DNA of 60,691 nucleotides, taken from positions 1 to 60,691 of the forward strand of contig DJPH01000054.1 of the NCBI GenBank assembly GCA_002439755.1. Reading direction: 5' to 3'. This DNA comes from Prevotellaceae bacterium UBA6417. GTDB taxonomy: Bacteria; Bacteroidota; Bacteroidia; Bacteroidales; Bacteroidaceae. The notes beneath the pieces were generated by a model. The model had not been told where the DNA came from and did not search any database. It saw only the letters and a program-made list of their open reading frames with translations. The translations under genes were made by a program, and so were the position numbers. Every line of letters begins with the position of its first letter. The stretch's first letter is position 1. Below, piece after piece: positions 8,121 through 16,332 of the stretch.

Positions 8121-8873
8121 ATGGAGAGATTGAATAAATGCAACATTCAGGGGCTGCTATTCGATTATGGCGGCACACTTGACACAAATGGCCGGCATTG
8201 GGCGAACGTCCTGTGGGAGAGTTACAGGCGCATGGCTGTACCTGTAACCGAGGAACAGTTTCGCTCGGCTTATGTGTATGGTGAAAGGGCTTTGGCCAAA
8301 TCACCGATAATCGGCATGGACGACAATTTTCATGTATTGCTGTTGAAAAAAGCCCGGATAGAGCTTGCTTTTCTTCGTGAACAGGGCTTTTGGAAAGCCG
8401 ATGCGGCCGATGCAAGTAGTGCGGCAGAAAGAATTGCCGCCTATTGCTACGAATATGTATGCCGTCAGCTGCAACTTTCGCGGCATGTCCTCGAACAGCT
8501 TTCACCTCACTATCCCATGGTGATGGTGACCAATTTTTATGGCAACATGAAAAGCGTGCTTGCCGACTTCCACCTCAGCACGTATTTCTCTTCCGTTGTT
8601 GAATCAGCGCTTGTAGGTGTGCGCAAGCCCGATCCGGCGATCTACAGGAAAGGCACAGAAGCTTTGGGACTGCTTCCCGGCGAGACTTGCGTGATAGGAG
8701 ATTCGTTTGACAAGGATATAGTTCCGGCGCATGCCTTAGGCTGTCATACCATTTGGCTGAAAGGCGAGGAGTGGAAACCCGAGGAACACGACACCTCGTT
8801 GGCCGATGCCGTAATAACAGGCATAGAACAGCTGCCCGGAGTGTTGCTTGGAAATCTTAGACGCAGAAAATAG
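8121..8873 (+). CDS. HAD-superfamily hydrolase-like protein with atypical motif I
   Basis: A 250-residue HAD protein with an alpha-helical cap. Motif I reads DYGGT (residues 15-19), so the nucleophile Asp15 is present but the usual second Asp, the general acid of phosphatases, is Gly17. Motif II and III regions (MVTN; RKPDPAIY) and motif IV (IGDSFDKD) are intact. It lies 3 bases after the flippase-like gene and closes the tight part of the cluster. It may dephosphorylate inositol phosphate or a lipid phosphate, but loss of the second Asp makes ordinary phosphatase chemistry uncertain. Confidence 0.8.
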   Translation: MERLNKCNIQGLLFDYGGTLDTNGRHWANVLWESYRRMAVPVTEEQFRSAYVYGERALAKSPIIGMDDNFHVLLLKKARIELAFLREQGFWKADAADASSAAERIAAYCYEYVCRQLQLSRHVLEQLSPHYPMVMVTNFYGNMKSVLADFHLSTYFSSVVESALVGVRKPDPAIYRKGTEALGLLPGETCVIGDSFDKDIVPAHALGCHTIWLKGEEWKPEEHDTSLADAVITGIEQLPGVLLGNLRRRK

Positions 8874-9052
8874 CGCAAGCAGCAAAGAAAATCTGAAAAG
8901 GAAGGCTGTCAATTACGCTACAGATGGTGTGTTCGTAAAGTCAGACTGATGGCAATTGGTAAAAAGTGCCTGTCATATGGTCAAAAAAGATACAGCAAGT
9001 GATATTGTAAACAGGGATTTGCAACAATGGCAATAAAAAAACAATCATTGTG

Positions 9053-9084
9053 GTTGATAGAATTAATAAATATGGCTATATTTG
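9053..9084 (+). promoter_or_regulatory. Promoter of the inositol-phosphate synthase gene
   Basis: TATATTTG at 9077-9084 is a full -7 element, and GTTG at 9053-9056 is a near-match -33 element 20 bases upstream. The predicted transcript has a leader of about 70 bases before the ATG at 9160. Separate control of this gene from the rest of the cluster is therefore likely. Confidence 0.55.
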
Positions 9085-9159
9085 CGTTTGAATTGAAACG
9101 CAAGTAGAAATATTGGCTCAAGAATCAAACAAAGGAATATTATTAAAACATCATAAATC

Positions 9160-10467
9160 ATGAAGAACAATGGAATAGCACCTGCTAAAGGCAAATTGGG
9201 CATAATGGTAGTTGGCTGCGGAGCCGTGGCAACCACATTTATGACGGGTGTCTTGATGGTGCGCAAAGGGTTGGCCAAGCCTATTGGCTCGATGACACAA
9301 TATGACAAGATGCGTGTTGGCAGAGGTGCCGACAAGAAATATCTTCACTATTCGGAAATCGTACCTTTGGCCAAGCTGGACGATATCGTGTTCGGCACAT
9401 GGGATGTTTATCCGCAGAATGCCTATCAGGCTGCGATGTATGCCGAAGTATTAAAAGAGAAAGACATCAATCCGGTGCGCGATGAATTGGAAAAAATCGT
9501 GCCGATGAAAGCCGTGTTCGATAAAAACTATGCAAAGCGTCTTGACGGTGACAATGTAAAGGATTGCAAAAGCCGCTGGGAGATGGTAGAAGCTTTGCGC
9601 GACGACATCCGTACTTTCAAGAAAGCCAACGATTGTGATAGAATCGTAGTGATATGGGCTGCATCAACGGAAATCTACGTTCCCGTAGATGAAAAAGTGC
9701 ATGGAAGCCTTGCCGCTCTCGAAGCCGCCATGAAAGCTGACGACCGCGAGCACATCGCTCCTTCCATGTGTTATGCCTATGCAGCATTGACAGAAGGTGC
9801 CCCATTCATAATGGGTGCCCCTAACACAACAGTCGACATTCCTGCCATGTGGGAACTGGCCGAAAAGACAAAGATGCCTATCGCCGGAAAAGACTTCAAG
9901 ACCGGCCAGACGCTCGTCAAGAGCGGATTTGCTCCCATCATAGGGACGCGTTGCCTTGGCTTGAGCGGATGGTTCTCGACCAATATCCTCGGAAACCGCG
10001 ACGGCCTTGTATTGGACGAGCCCGACAATTTCCGTACAAAAGAGGTGAGCAAGCTGTCAACACTTGAAACCATTTTGAAAGCCGACGTACAGCCGGATTT
10101 ATATACAGATTACTATCATAAGGTAAGAATCAACTATTATCCGCCGCGCAATGACAACAAAGAAGGGTGGGACAACATCGATATCTTCGGTTGGATGGGC
10201 TATCCCATGCAGATAAAAATCAATTTCCTGTGCCGTGACTCGATTTTGGCAGCTCCTTTGTTGCTCGATTTGACACTGTTGAGCGACCTTGCAGCGCGTG
10301 CCGGCCGTTATGGCATACAGCGCTTCCTGAGCTTCTTCCTCAAGAGCCCGATGCACGACTATACAAAAGGCGAAGAAGCCGTGAACAACCTGTATCAGCA
10401 GTATACCATGCTGAAGAATGCAATCCGCGAGATGGGCGGATACGAAGCTGACGAAGAAATAGATTAA
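9160..10467 (+). CDS. ino1: myo-inositol-1-phosphate synthase
   Basis: Converts glucose 6-phosphate to 1L-myo-inositol 1-phosphate with NAD as a tightly bound redox cofactor; it is the first committed step to inositol lipids. The 435-residue protein is full length for the prokaryotic form. VVGCGAVATT near residue 20 is the dinucleotide-binding turn. The middle carries GTRCLGLSGWFSTN. The C-terminal half has NFRTKEVSKLSTLE, the HKVRINYYPPRND segment and LLLDLTLLSDL, which line the active site. It lies 286 bases downstream of the HAD gene with its own promoter and is followed by a clear terminator. Its presence is the main reason to read the upstream cluster as inositol-lipid synthesis. Confidence 0.93.
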   Translation: MKNNGIAPAKGKLGIMVVGCGAVATTFMTGVLMVRKGLAKPIGSMTQYDKMRVGRGADKKYLHYSEIVPLAKLDDIVFGTWDVYPQNAYQAAMYAEVLKEKDINPVRDELEKIVPMKAVFDKNYAKRLDGDNVKDCKSRWEMVEALRDDIRTFKKANDCDRIVVIWAASTEIYVPVDEKVHGSLAALEAAMKADDREHIAPSMCYAYAALTEGAPFIMGAPNTTVDIPAMWELAEKTKMPIAGKDFKTGQTLVKSGFAPIIGTRCLGLSGWFSTNILGNRDGLVLDEPDNFRTKEVSKLSTLETILKADVQPDLYTDYYHKVRINYYPPRNDNKEGWDNIDIFGWMGYPMQIKINFLCRDSILAAPLLLDLTLLSDLAARAGRYGIQRFLSFFLKSPMHDYTKGEEAVNNLYQQYTMLKNAIREMGGYEADEEID

Positions 10468-10478
10468 ACAACATACAA

Positions 10479-10527
10479 GACAGGCAACTGGCCTTTTAAT
10501 GAATCAGTTAAGCGGCCGTTGCCTGTC
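10479..10527 (+). terminator. Terminator after inositol-phosphate synthase
   Basis: GACAGGCAAC at 10479-10488 pairs perfectly with GTTGCCTGTC at 10518-10527. After a one-base bulge, GGCC pairs with GGCC closer to the loop. A short T-rich tail follows. Confidence 0.8.
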
Positions 10528-10637
10528 TTTGTATATGTATGTCTTTACAGATTGAAACTTCCTTGCATGAAGGAGGCTCGGCCTTTCATCGTTATAAATG
10601 ATAAAAACTGCTTTCCCGTAAACTACAAGAAAACCAT

Positions 10638-13313
10638 ATGCTCCTTTTCCAAAATTCGAAATACCATTTTACCTATTCAAAAACCGGCATTTGCAAGCAT
10701 GGCACATTCAGAATTAAATTGTTGCTTGTAGCGATTTTGCTGTGTGTCTTCCAAGCGGCTGAAGCACAGCGAGAAGCGCGCATAACAGGAGTGGTGACCG
10801 ATGCGAAGACGGGACTTCCCATCCCTTATGCTTCGGTTCACTATCAGGGAAAGACAGCCGGAACGACAACCGACTACGAAGGAAAATTTTCGGTGGTAAG
10901 AATAAATGATGCCTTGCTTGACATTGCCATCATCGGTTATGGAAAACAGACAGTGAAAGTAACAAATGCCACAACAACCCTTTCGATAAAACTCAAGGAA
11001 GTAGAGCGGATATTGGGCAATGCCACCGTCAAGGCCAAAAAACAGAAATATAAGCGAAAAGACAATCCTGCCGTTGAACTGATGCGCAAGGTGATTGCGG
11101 CCAAAGGCCGGAATGACCTGCATAGACACGATTTTTTCAGTTACAGCAAATATCAGAAGATGACATTTGCCGTCAACGAGTTTACTGAAAAGGTGTATAG
11201 CGATGCCAACTTCAAGAACATGCCGTTTTTGAAAAACCATGTAGAGACTTGTCCTGAGACAGGCAAGCTGATTTTGCCGGTTTCTGTACAGGAAACCATG
11301 TCAAGGCATATTTATCGCAAGGATCCCGAATCGGAAAAGGATATTATTACTGGCAAACGCGAAGAAGGTGTCAACCAGCTCCTTAATACCGGAGACATTC
11401 TCAATACGCTTCTGGAGGATTGCTTTACGGATGTTGACTTGTACAAAGACAATGTGCGTTTGTTGCAATATCCTTTTATCAGTCCCATATCGGATCATCT
11501 AGCACTCAGTTTTTATCGTTACTTTATCGTTGACACACTGATGGTCGATAACGACAAATGTATCGAGGTGTCGCTCACACCGAGCAATCCGCAGGATTTT
11601 GGCTTTATGGGAAGCCTTTTCATTATGGCCGACAGCACTTATCGTCTGCGTCGTGCCAGCTTGGAAATACCGAGACGCTCGGATGTGAATTTTGTGGAGC
11701 ATCTGAACATAGATCAGGAGTTTGTTACACTCCCGACAGGTGAGCAGGTATTGTCGAGCGACAAGATGACAGTTCAAATGAAGCTGGCCAACTTTCTGAG
11801 CAAGTTCCAAGTGCAACGAGGCTCGTATTATTCAGATTACAGCCTGTCGGAAATACCTACGAAAGAGTTCAAATTTTCGGGGCCTCAGATGACAGATCCG
11901 AATGCACAGATGCGCGACCGCGCATTTTGGCAAGACAAACGCCCCGTGGGGCTTACAAAGAGCGAGGACGACATGGGCGGTCTTATAAAAAGCATGGAGC
12001 AGATGAAGAATTTCAAACTGTTCCTGTTTGTGGGAAAAGCCTTTATCGAGAATTTTGTTGAAACAACTACATCTCCCGAACGCCCGAGCAAAGTTGATAT
12101 CGGTCCGGTCAACACAATGATTTCCCAAAACTTCATTGACGGTCTCAGGCTGCGCCTCAGTGCACAGACTACGGCCAATCTGAACAAACATCTATTTGGA
12201 AAAGGATATTTGGCCTACGGCTTTCGCGACAAACGCTGGAAAGGGCTGGGCGAATTTACCTACTCGTTCAATGAAAAAGCTTATCTGCCTCGCGAATATC
12301 CGATGAACAACCTTGTGATTTCATATCAGTCGGATGTAATGTCACCGTCAGACAAATTCATGCCGACCGATAAGGATAATGTCTTCACCTCGTTCAAGTT
12401 TACGAAAGTAGATCAGATGATGTATTTCAACCGCCTGAAATTGAAATACCAGAAGGAATGGCAGTTTGGCTTGCGATTTGAAACGGAATTCAATAAAGAG
12501 CGCGATGAAGCCTGTGGAAAACTTTTCTACCAGAATATGGATGGTAGCGGACGTCCTTCGCAAGACGCCTCCTTGTATCAGCGTTATTTGAACACCACCT
12601 CGTTTACCCTGGGCGTCCATTTCCAGCCAAAGGCGAAGTATATCAATACAAAGCAACGCAGAATAACAGTCAACCGTGATTCGCCTATCATGTCGTTGTA
12701 TCATACGACTGGCTTTAAAGGCTTCTTGGGTGGCGACTATACCTATAACTTTACGGAGGGACATTTGTACCAGCGCATTTGGGTGCCGACAGCCGGAAAA
12801 ATAGATATACATCTCAAGGGAGGTGTCCAATGGGACAAAGTGCCATTTCCGTTGCTTATCATGCCGGCGGCCGATTTGTCTTACATTATAGAGGATGAGA
12901 CATTCAGTATGATAAACAACATGGAGTTTTTGAACGACCGGTATGCATCGCTCATGGCCTCGTGGGATTTAAACGGAAAGATCTTTAATAGGATTCCGTT
13001 GATTAAGAAATTGAAATGGCGTGAATACATAGGAGTGAACGCCCTATGGGGAACGCTTACGGATAAGAACAATCCGTTTAAGAATCCACACGATAGCCGT
13101 CTGATGTATTTCCCGGGTCATTTTGATGCAGATGGAACCTATAATTATTCTTCTACCGTTATGGATCCGAAGAAGCCTTACTATGAGTTGGTTTTTGGCA
13201 TACACAATATTTTCAAAGTGATACATGTGCAAATGGTAAGGCGCATGAATTATCTGGACAATCCAAAAGCAAAAGAGTGGGGCTTTCGTTTTATGTTTCG
13301 TATGACATTCTGA
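10638..13313 (+). CDS. DUF5686-like outer-membrane protein with carboxypeptidase-regulatory-like N-terminal domain
   Basis: An 891-residue exported protein. A hydrophobic signal segment (about residues 27-44, ending AAEAQ) is followed by a carboxypeptidase-D regulatory-like beta-sandwich of about 85 residues (ITGVVTDAKTGLPIPYASV). A long region rich in alternating, aromatic-rich strands follows and ends in MFRMTF, the terminal-aromatic pattern of an outer-membrane barrel. It lacks the plug and TonB box of a SusC transporter. The overall form fits the Bacteroidetes DUF5686 family, whose function is unknown. The first ATG leaves an unusually long stretch before the signal segment, so a later non-ATG start is possible. 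Confidence 0.8.
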   Translation: MLLFQNSKYHFTYSKTGICKHGTFRIKLLLVAILLCVFQAAEAQREARITGVVTDAKTGLPIPYASVHYQGKTAGTTTDYEGKFSVVRINDALLDIAIIGYGKQTVKVTNATTTLSIKLKEVERILGNATVKAKKQKYKRKDNPAVELMRKVIAAKGRNDLHRHDFFSYSKYQKMTFAVNEFTEKVYSDANFKNMPFLKNHVETCPETGKLILPVSVQETMSRHIYRKDPESEKDIITGKREEGVNQLLNTGDILNTLLEDCFTDVDLYKDNVRLLQYPFISPISDHLALSFYRYFIVDTLMVDNDKCIEVSLTPSNPQDFGFMGSLFIMADSTYRLRRASLEIPRRSDVNFVEHLNIDQEFVTLPTGEQVLSSDKMTVQMKLANFLSKFQVQRGSYYSDYSLSEIPTKEFKFSGPQMTDPNAQMRDRAFWQDKRPVGLTKSEDDMGGLIKSMEQMKNFKLFLFVGKAFIENFVETTTSPERPSKVDIGPVNTMISQNFIDGLRLRLSAQTTANLNKHLFGKGYLAYGFRDKRWKGLGEFTYSFNEKAYLPREYPMNNLVISYQSDVMSPSDKFMPTDKDNVFTSFKFTKVDQMMYFNRLKLKYQKEWQFGLRFETEFNKERDEACGKLFYQNMDGSGRPSQDASLYQRYLNTTSFTLGVHFQPKAKYINTKQRRITVNRDSPIMSLYHTTGFKGFLGGDYTYNFTEGHLYQRIWVPTAGKIDIHLKGGVQWDKVPFPLLIMPAADLSYIIEDETFSMINNMEFLNDRYASLMASWDLNGKIFNRIPLIKKLKWREYIGVNALWGTLTDKNNPFKNPHDSRLMYFPGHFDADGTYNYSSTVMDPKKPYYELVFGIHNIFKVIHVQMVRRMNYLDNPKAKEWGFRFMFRMTF

Positions 13314-13371
13314 TAATATGCGAATGAAGAAAATAGAAGAATGCCCTCCCGTGTTTATGCAAGAAAGTTTG

Positions 13372-13379
13372 TATTTTTG
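13372..13379 (+). promoter_or_regulatory. -7 element before the sigma-54 activator gene
   Basis: TATTTTTG at 13372-13379 is a full -7 match placed 17 bases before the ATG, with a TTTA near 13354 as a weak -33 element. The leader would be about 10 bases. Confidence 0.5.
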
Positions 13380-13396
13380 CCGCAAATAGAAGAGAA

Positions 13397-14578
13397 ATGG
13401 ATGAGACAGCCCTGCAAAATATAAAATTGCGTTATGAAATAGTAGGCAATTATGAAGGCCTTAACAGAGCATTGGATATAGCATTGCAAGTTGCCAAGAC
13501 CGACTTGTCTGTGCTTATTACAGGTGAAAACGGAGTCGGAAAGGAAGTGTTTCCACGCATTATTCATGACAATAGTCTGCGTAAAGGAAAAAAATATTTT
13601 GCAGTCAATTGCGGTAGCATACCCGAAGGGACAATCGACTCCGAACTGTTCGGTCATGAAAAAGGAGCCTTTACGGGAGCAGTCGATTCACGTGAAGGCT
13701 ATTTTGGTGCTGCAAACGGCGGCACCCTCTTTCTTGACGAAGTGGGCGAACTTCCCATGCCGACGCAGGCACGCTTGCTTCGTGTGCTCGAAACAGGTGA
13801 GTACATACGCGTAGGTGCAAGCGAGGTAAGGAAAACAGATGTGAGGATAGTTGCTGCGACCAATGTCAATATCCCGAAAGCTATTAGCGAGGGCCGTTTC
13901 CGCGAAGATTTGTACTATCGCTTGAATACCATACCCATAGCCATTCCGCCCTTGCGCGAACGAGGAGAGGATATTGCCCTGCTGTTTCGCAAGTTCTCCC
14001 TCATGATGAGCGAAAAATATCACATGCCTCCCATCCGTTTGACTGAGGCTGCCAAGCAATGCCTTATAGATTACAGATGGCCGGGTAACATCAGGCAGCT
14101 TAAGAACATAACAGAAAACATGTCGGTGACTTCGGAAGAGCGTGAGATTACACTTGACATATTGAAACGCTACATTCCGCAAGACAGCGAGACAACGCAA
14201 TTGGTATCCATGAAGCCCTCTGAATCGGTTCACAGCTACGAGAATGAAAGAGATATCCTGTATAAAATACTCTTTGATCTGCGCCGCGATGTTACCGAGC
14301 TGAAAAACATAGTAAACAATCGGCATGCCGTGGAGAAGCAGGCCGAGATGCCCGTTGTATCTTCTTTTCCGCAGAAGATAGTAGAGAACCGCAATATACA
14401 TCCATCTGATGAATATGTTGAGGATGCCGGAGAAGCTGTTTCCATGGACGATATGGAGCGTGATGCTATCCGCAAGGCCTTGTCGAGACACGGAGGAATG
14501 CGCAAGGAGGCAGCCCAAGAACTTGGCATTTCAGAACGTACACTATACCGAAAAATAAAAGAATATGGACTTGACTAA
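13397..14578 (+). CDS. Sigma-54-dependent transcriptional activator without receiver domain
   Basis: A 393-residue bacterial enhancer-binding protein. After only about 20 residues the AAA+ domain begins: Walker A (GENGVGKE, about 43-50), the GAFTGA loop that contacts sigma-54, Walker B (GGTLFLDE) and the arginine-rich REDLYYRLN segment. A Fis-type helix-turn-helix ends the protein (AAQELGISERTLYRKIKEYG). There is no receiver, GAF or PAS domain, so its activity is probably controlled by a partner protein or by amount, as for PspF. The gene overlaps lptE by 14 bases and leads an envelope-related operon. Confidence 0.92.
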   Translation: MDETALQNIKLRYEIVGNYEGLNRALDIALQVAKTDLSVLITGENGVGKEVFPRIIHDNSLRKGKKYFAVNCGSIPEGTIDSELFGHEKGAFTGAVDSREGYFGAANGGTLFLDEVGELPMPTQARLLRVLETGEYIRVGASEVRKTDVRIVAATNVNIPKAISEGRFREDLYYRLNTIPIAIPPLRERGEDIALLFRKFSLMMSEKYHMPPIRLTEAAKQCLIDYRWPGNIRQLKNITENMSVTSEEREITLDILKRYIPQDSETTQLVSMKPSESVHSYENERDILYKILFDLRRDVTELKNIVNNRHAVEKQAEMPVVSSFPQKIVENRNIHPSDEYVEDAGEAVSMDDMERDAIRKALSRHGGMRKEAAQELGISERTLYRKIKEYGLD

Positions 14579-15095
14579 ATCAAAATACTGGTTAATGAAA
14601 CTATGTATGTCGGTTGCCGCTTTGTGGGTAATGTCAGGCTGTTCGGTTTCCTATAAGTTCAATGGCGCGTCAATTGATTATAATACAGTCAAGACAATTC
14701 AGTTTAGTGACTTCCCGCTGCGTTCCGCATATGTTTGGGCTCCCATGCATGCAATGTTTAACAATGAATTGCAGGATATCTATTCCCGTCAGACCAAATT
14801 GCGGCAAGTGCGTCGTAATGGCGATCTACAGCTGTCGGGCGAGATTGTTGAATACAGCCAATACAATAAAGGTGTTTCAGCTAATGGAACCTCTTCGCAA
14901 GTGCAACTTAAACTGACCGTCAACGTGCGTTTCACAAATAACAAAAAGCATTCTGATGACTTTGAGCGCAAGTTCACGGCAACGACAGAGTATGATTCTT
15001 CACGCCAATTGACGGCTGTGCAGGAAGAATTGGTGACACAGATGATTAAAGACATAACGGAACAGATTTTCAATGCAACCGTAGCAAATTGGTAG
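14565..15095 (+). CDS. lptE: LptE-like LPS-assembly lipoprotein
   Basis: A 176-residue lipoprotein with a type II signal peptide whose lipobox ends at Cys26 (VMSGC). The remaining domain starts YKFNGASIDYNTVKTI, typical of the Bacteroidetes LptE family. LptE plugs the LptD barrel and delivers lipopolysaccharide to the outer leaflet. It overlaps the preceding regulator by 14 bases and is followed by a conserved protein and secG, an order I recognise from Bacteroidetes genomes. Sequence similarity to proteobacterial LptE is low, so the name rests on family form and context. Confidence 0.8.
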   Translation: MDLTKSKYWLMKLCMSVAALWVMSGCSVSYKFNGASIDYNTVKTIQFSDFPLRSAYVWAPMHAMFNNELQDIYSRQTKLRQVRRNGDLQLSGEIVEYSQYNKGVSANGTSSQVQLKLTVNVRFTNNKKHSDDFERKFTATTEYDSSRQLTAVQEELVTQMIKDITEQIFNATVANW

Positions 15096-15122
15096 TCCTT
15101 TGTTGGTGTAAAAACGAACCAG

Positions 15123-15839
15123 ATGGAGATAAAGACAATAGACCTTATACGCAACAGCGAGCTGCTAAATCAAGTTACCATAGACTATTTGCGCAAGCTG
15201 ATAGTGCGTTATCCTTATTATCAGACATTGCGCTTGCTGTTGCTTGAGAACCTGTATAAGGTTCATGATACGCAATTCAATGAAGAGCTGCGACATTCAG
15301 CCCCATTGTTAGCAGACCGCAGCGTACTGTTCCAACTTGTGGAGGGAGAGCATTACGAAATAGAGCAGCAGGTGGCAGAAAATCCGGTTGGAGCTGAATC
15401 AGGCGATAGGACTCTATCGTTGATAGACGAGTATCTGTGCGATGTTCCGCAAGAAAAAGCCGCGCGTAAAACAACATCTGTAGAAGCTGCACAGGATTAC
15501 GCTACCTATCTTATACAATTAGACGAAGAAGAGGAAAAAGCACTTTATCCGAAAGCTGCAAGGGCAGGTGACGAGGAAAAAACACCGGCGCGAAAACACC
15601 GTATAGTCTTGACTGAAAAAGATGACAGTGAAATGCAACTGCCAAGCGAAGAGGAACCGCAAAAAGAAGATTTCTTTACAGAAACATTGGCGCAAATCTA
15701 TATCCGACAGCACAAATATGAGTTGGCTTTGGAAATTATAAGGGCACTAAGCTTGAATAATCCAAAAAAAAATAGTTACTTTGCAGACCAAATAAGATTT
15801 TTGGAAAAGCTGATACTGATAAATAAAAATAAAGTATAG
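15123..15839 (+). CDS. Conserved Bacteroidetes protein with TPR-like C-terminus
   Basis: A 238-residue soluble protein of unknown function. The N-terminal part is helical (LLNQVTIDYLRKLIVRYPYY), the middle is charged and probably disordered, and the C-terminus (LAQIYIRQHKYELALEIIRAL) looks like one TPR-type helical pair. It lies between lptE (27 bases) and secG (3 bases), so it is co-expressed with envelope biogenesis functions. No catalytic motif is visible. An adaptor role is a guess from the TPR-like end. Confidence 0.75.
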   Translation: MEIKTIDLIRNSELLNQVTIDYLRKLIVRYPYYQTLRLLLLENLYKVHDTQFNEELRHSAPLLADRSVLFQLVEGEHYEIEQQVAENPVGAESGDRTLSLIDEYLCDVPQEKAARKTTSVEAAQDYATYLIQLDEEEEKALYPKAARAGDEEKTPARKHRIVLTEKDDSEMQLPSEEEPQKEDFFTETLAQIYIRQHKYELALEIIRALSLNNPKKNSYFADQIRFLEKLILINKNKV

Positions 15840-15842
15840 ATA

Positions 15843-16229
15843 ATGTATAACGTATTTATTGTTCTAATTGTAATTGCATCCATCTTGATGATACTTATTG
15901 TGCTGATTCAAGAGTCTAAGGGAGGCGGTCTTGCTTCAGGCTTCTCTTCTTCAAATCAAATAATGGGTGTAAGAAAGACAACGGATGTAGTTGAAAAAAC
16001 AACATGGGGGCTGGCAATTGCTTTGATGCTTCTGAGTGTGGCATGTGCCTATACAGCTCCATCGAAATCGGGTGCTTCGTCTGTATTGACCAAGCCAAAT
16101 GCAACGGCATTGCCCACCGTTCCCGCAGCCAATCAGCAGCCAGCACCGGCAGCTCCAGTGCAAAATGGAGCCCAAGGCCAGGAAACTCCGGCAGCAGGCC
16201 AATCGCAAGCACCGATTGGCAATCGCTAA
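15843..16229 (+). CDS. secG: Preprotein translocase subunit SecG
   Basis: A 128-residue inner-membrane subunit of the SecYEG channel. Two hydrophobic helices (about residues 3-20 and 54-72) flank the conserved cytoplasmic loop with ESKGGGLASGFSSSNQ. A Pro/Ala/Gln-rich tail follows, a common extension in Bacteroidetes SecG. It begins 3 bases after the preceding gene. Confidence 0.92.
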   Translation: MYNVFIVLIVIASILMILIVLIQESKGGGLASGFSSSNQIMGVRKTTDVVEKTTWGLAIALMLLSVACAYTAPSKSGASSVLTKPNATALPTVPAANQQPAPAAPVQNGAQGQETPAAGQSQAPIGNR

Positions 16230-16258
16230 TATCGAAAAGCTCTTATCTGAGATTTTAT

Positions 16259-16300
16259 AACAGAGGCTGCCGAACGCACACGTGTGAGGTGACCTCTGTT
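16259..16300 (+). terminator. Hairpin after secG, possible terminator
   Basis: AACAGAGG at 16259-16266 pairs with CCTCTGTT at 16293-16300, and an inner CACACGTGTG palindrome lies at 16277-16286. The T-run is weak, so termination may be partial. Confidence 0.5.
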
Positions 16301-16332
16301 TGCTTATGTATAATCTGTTAGTTTGGTCTTGA

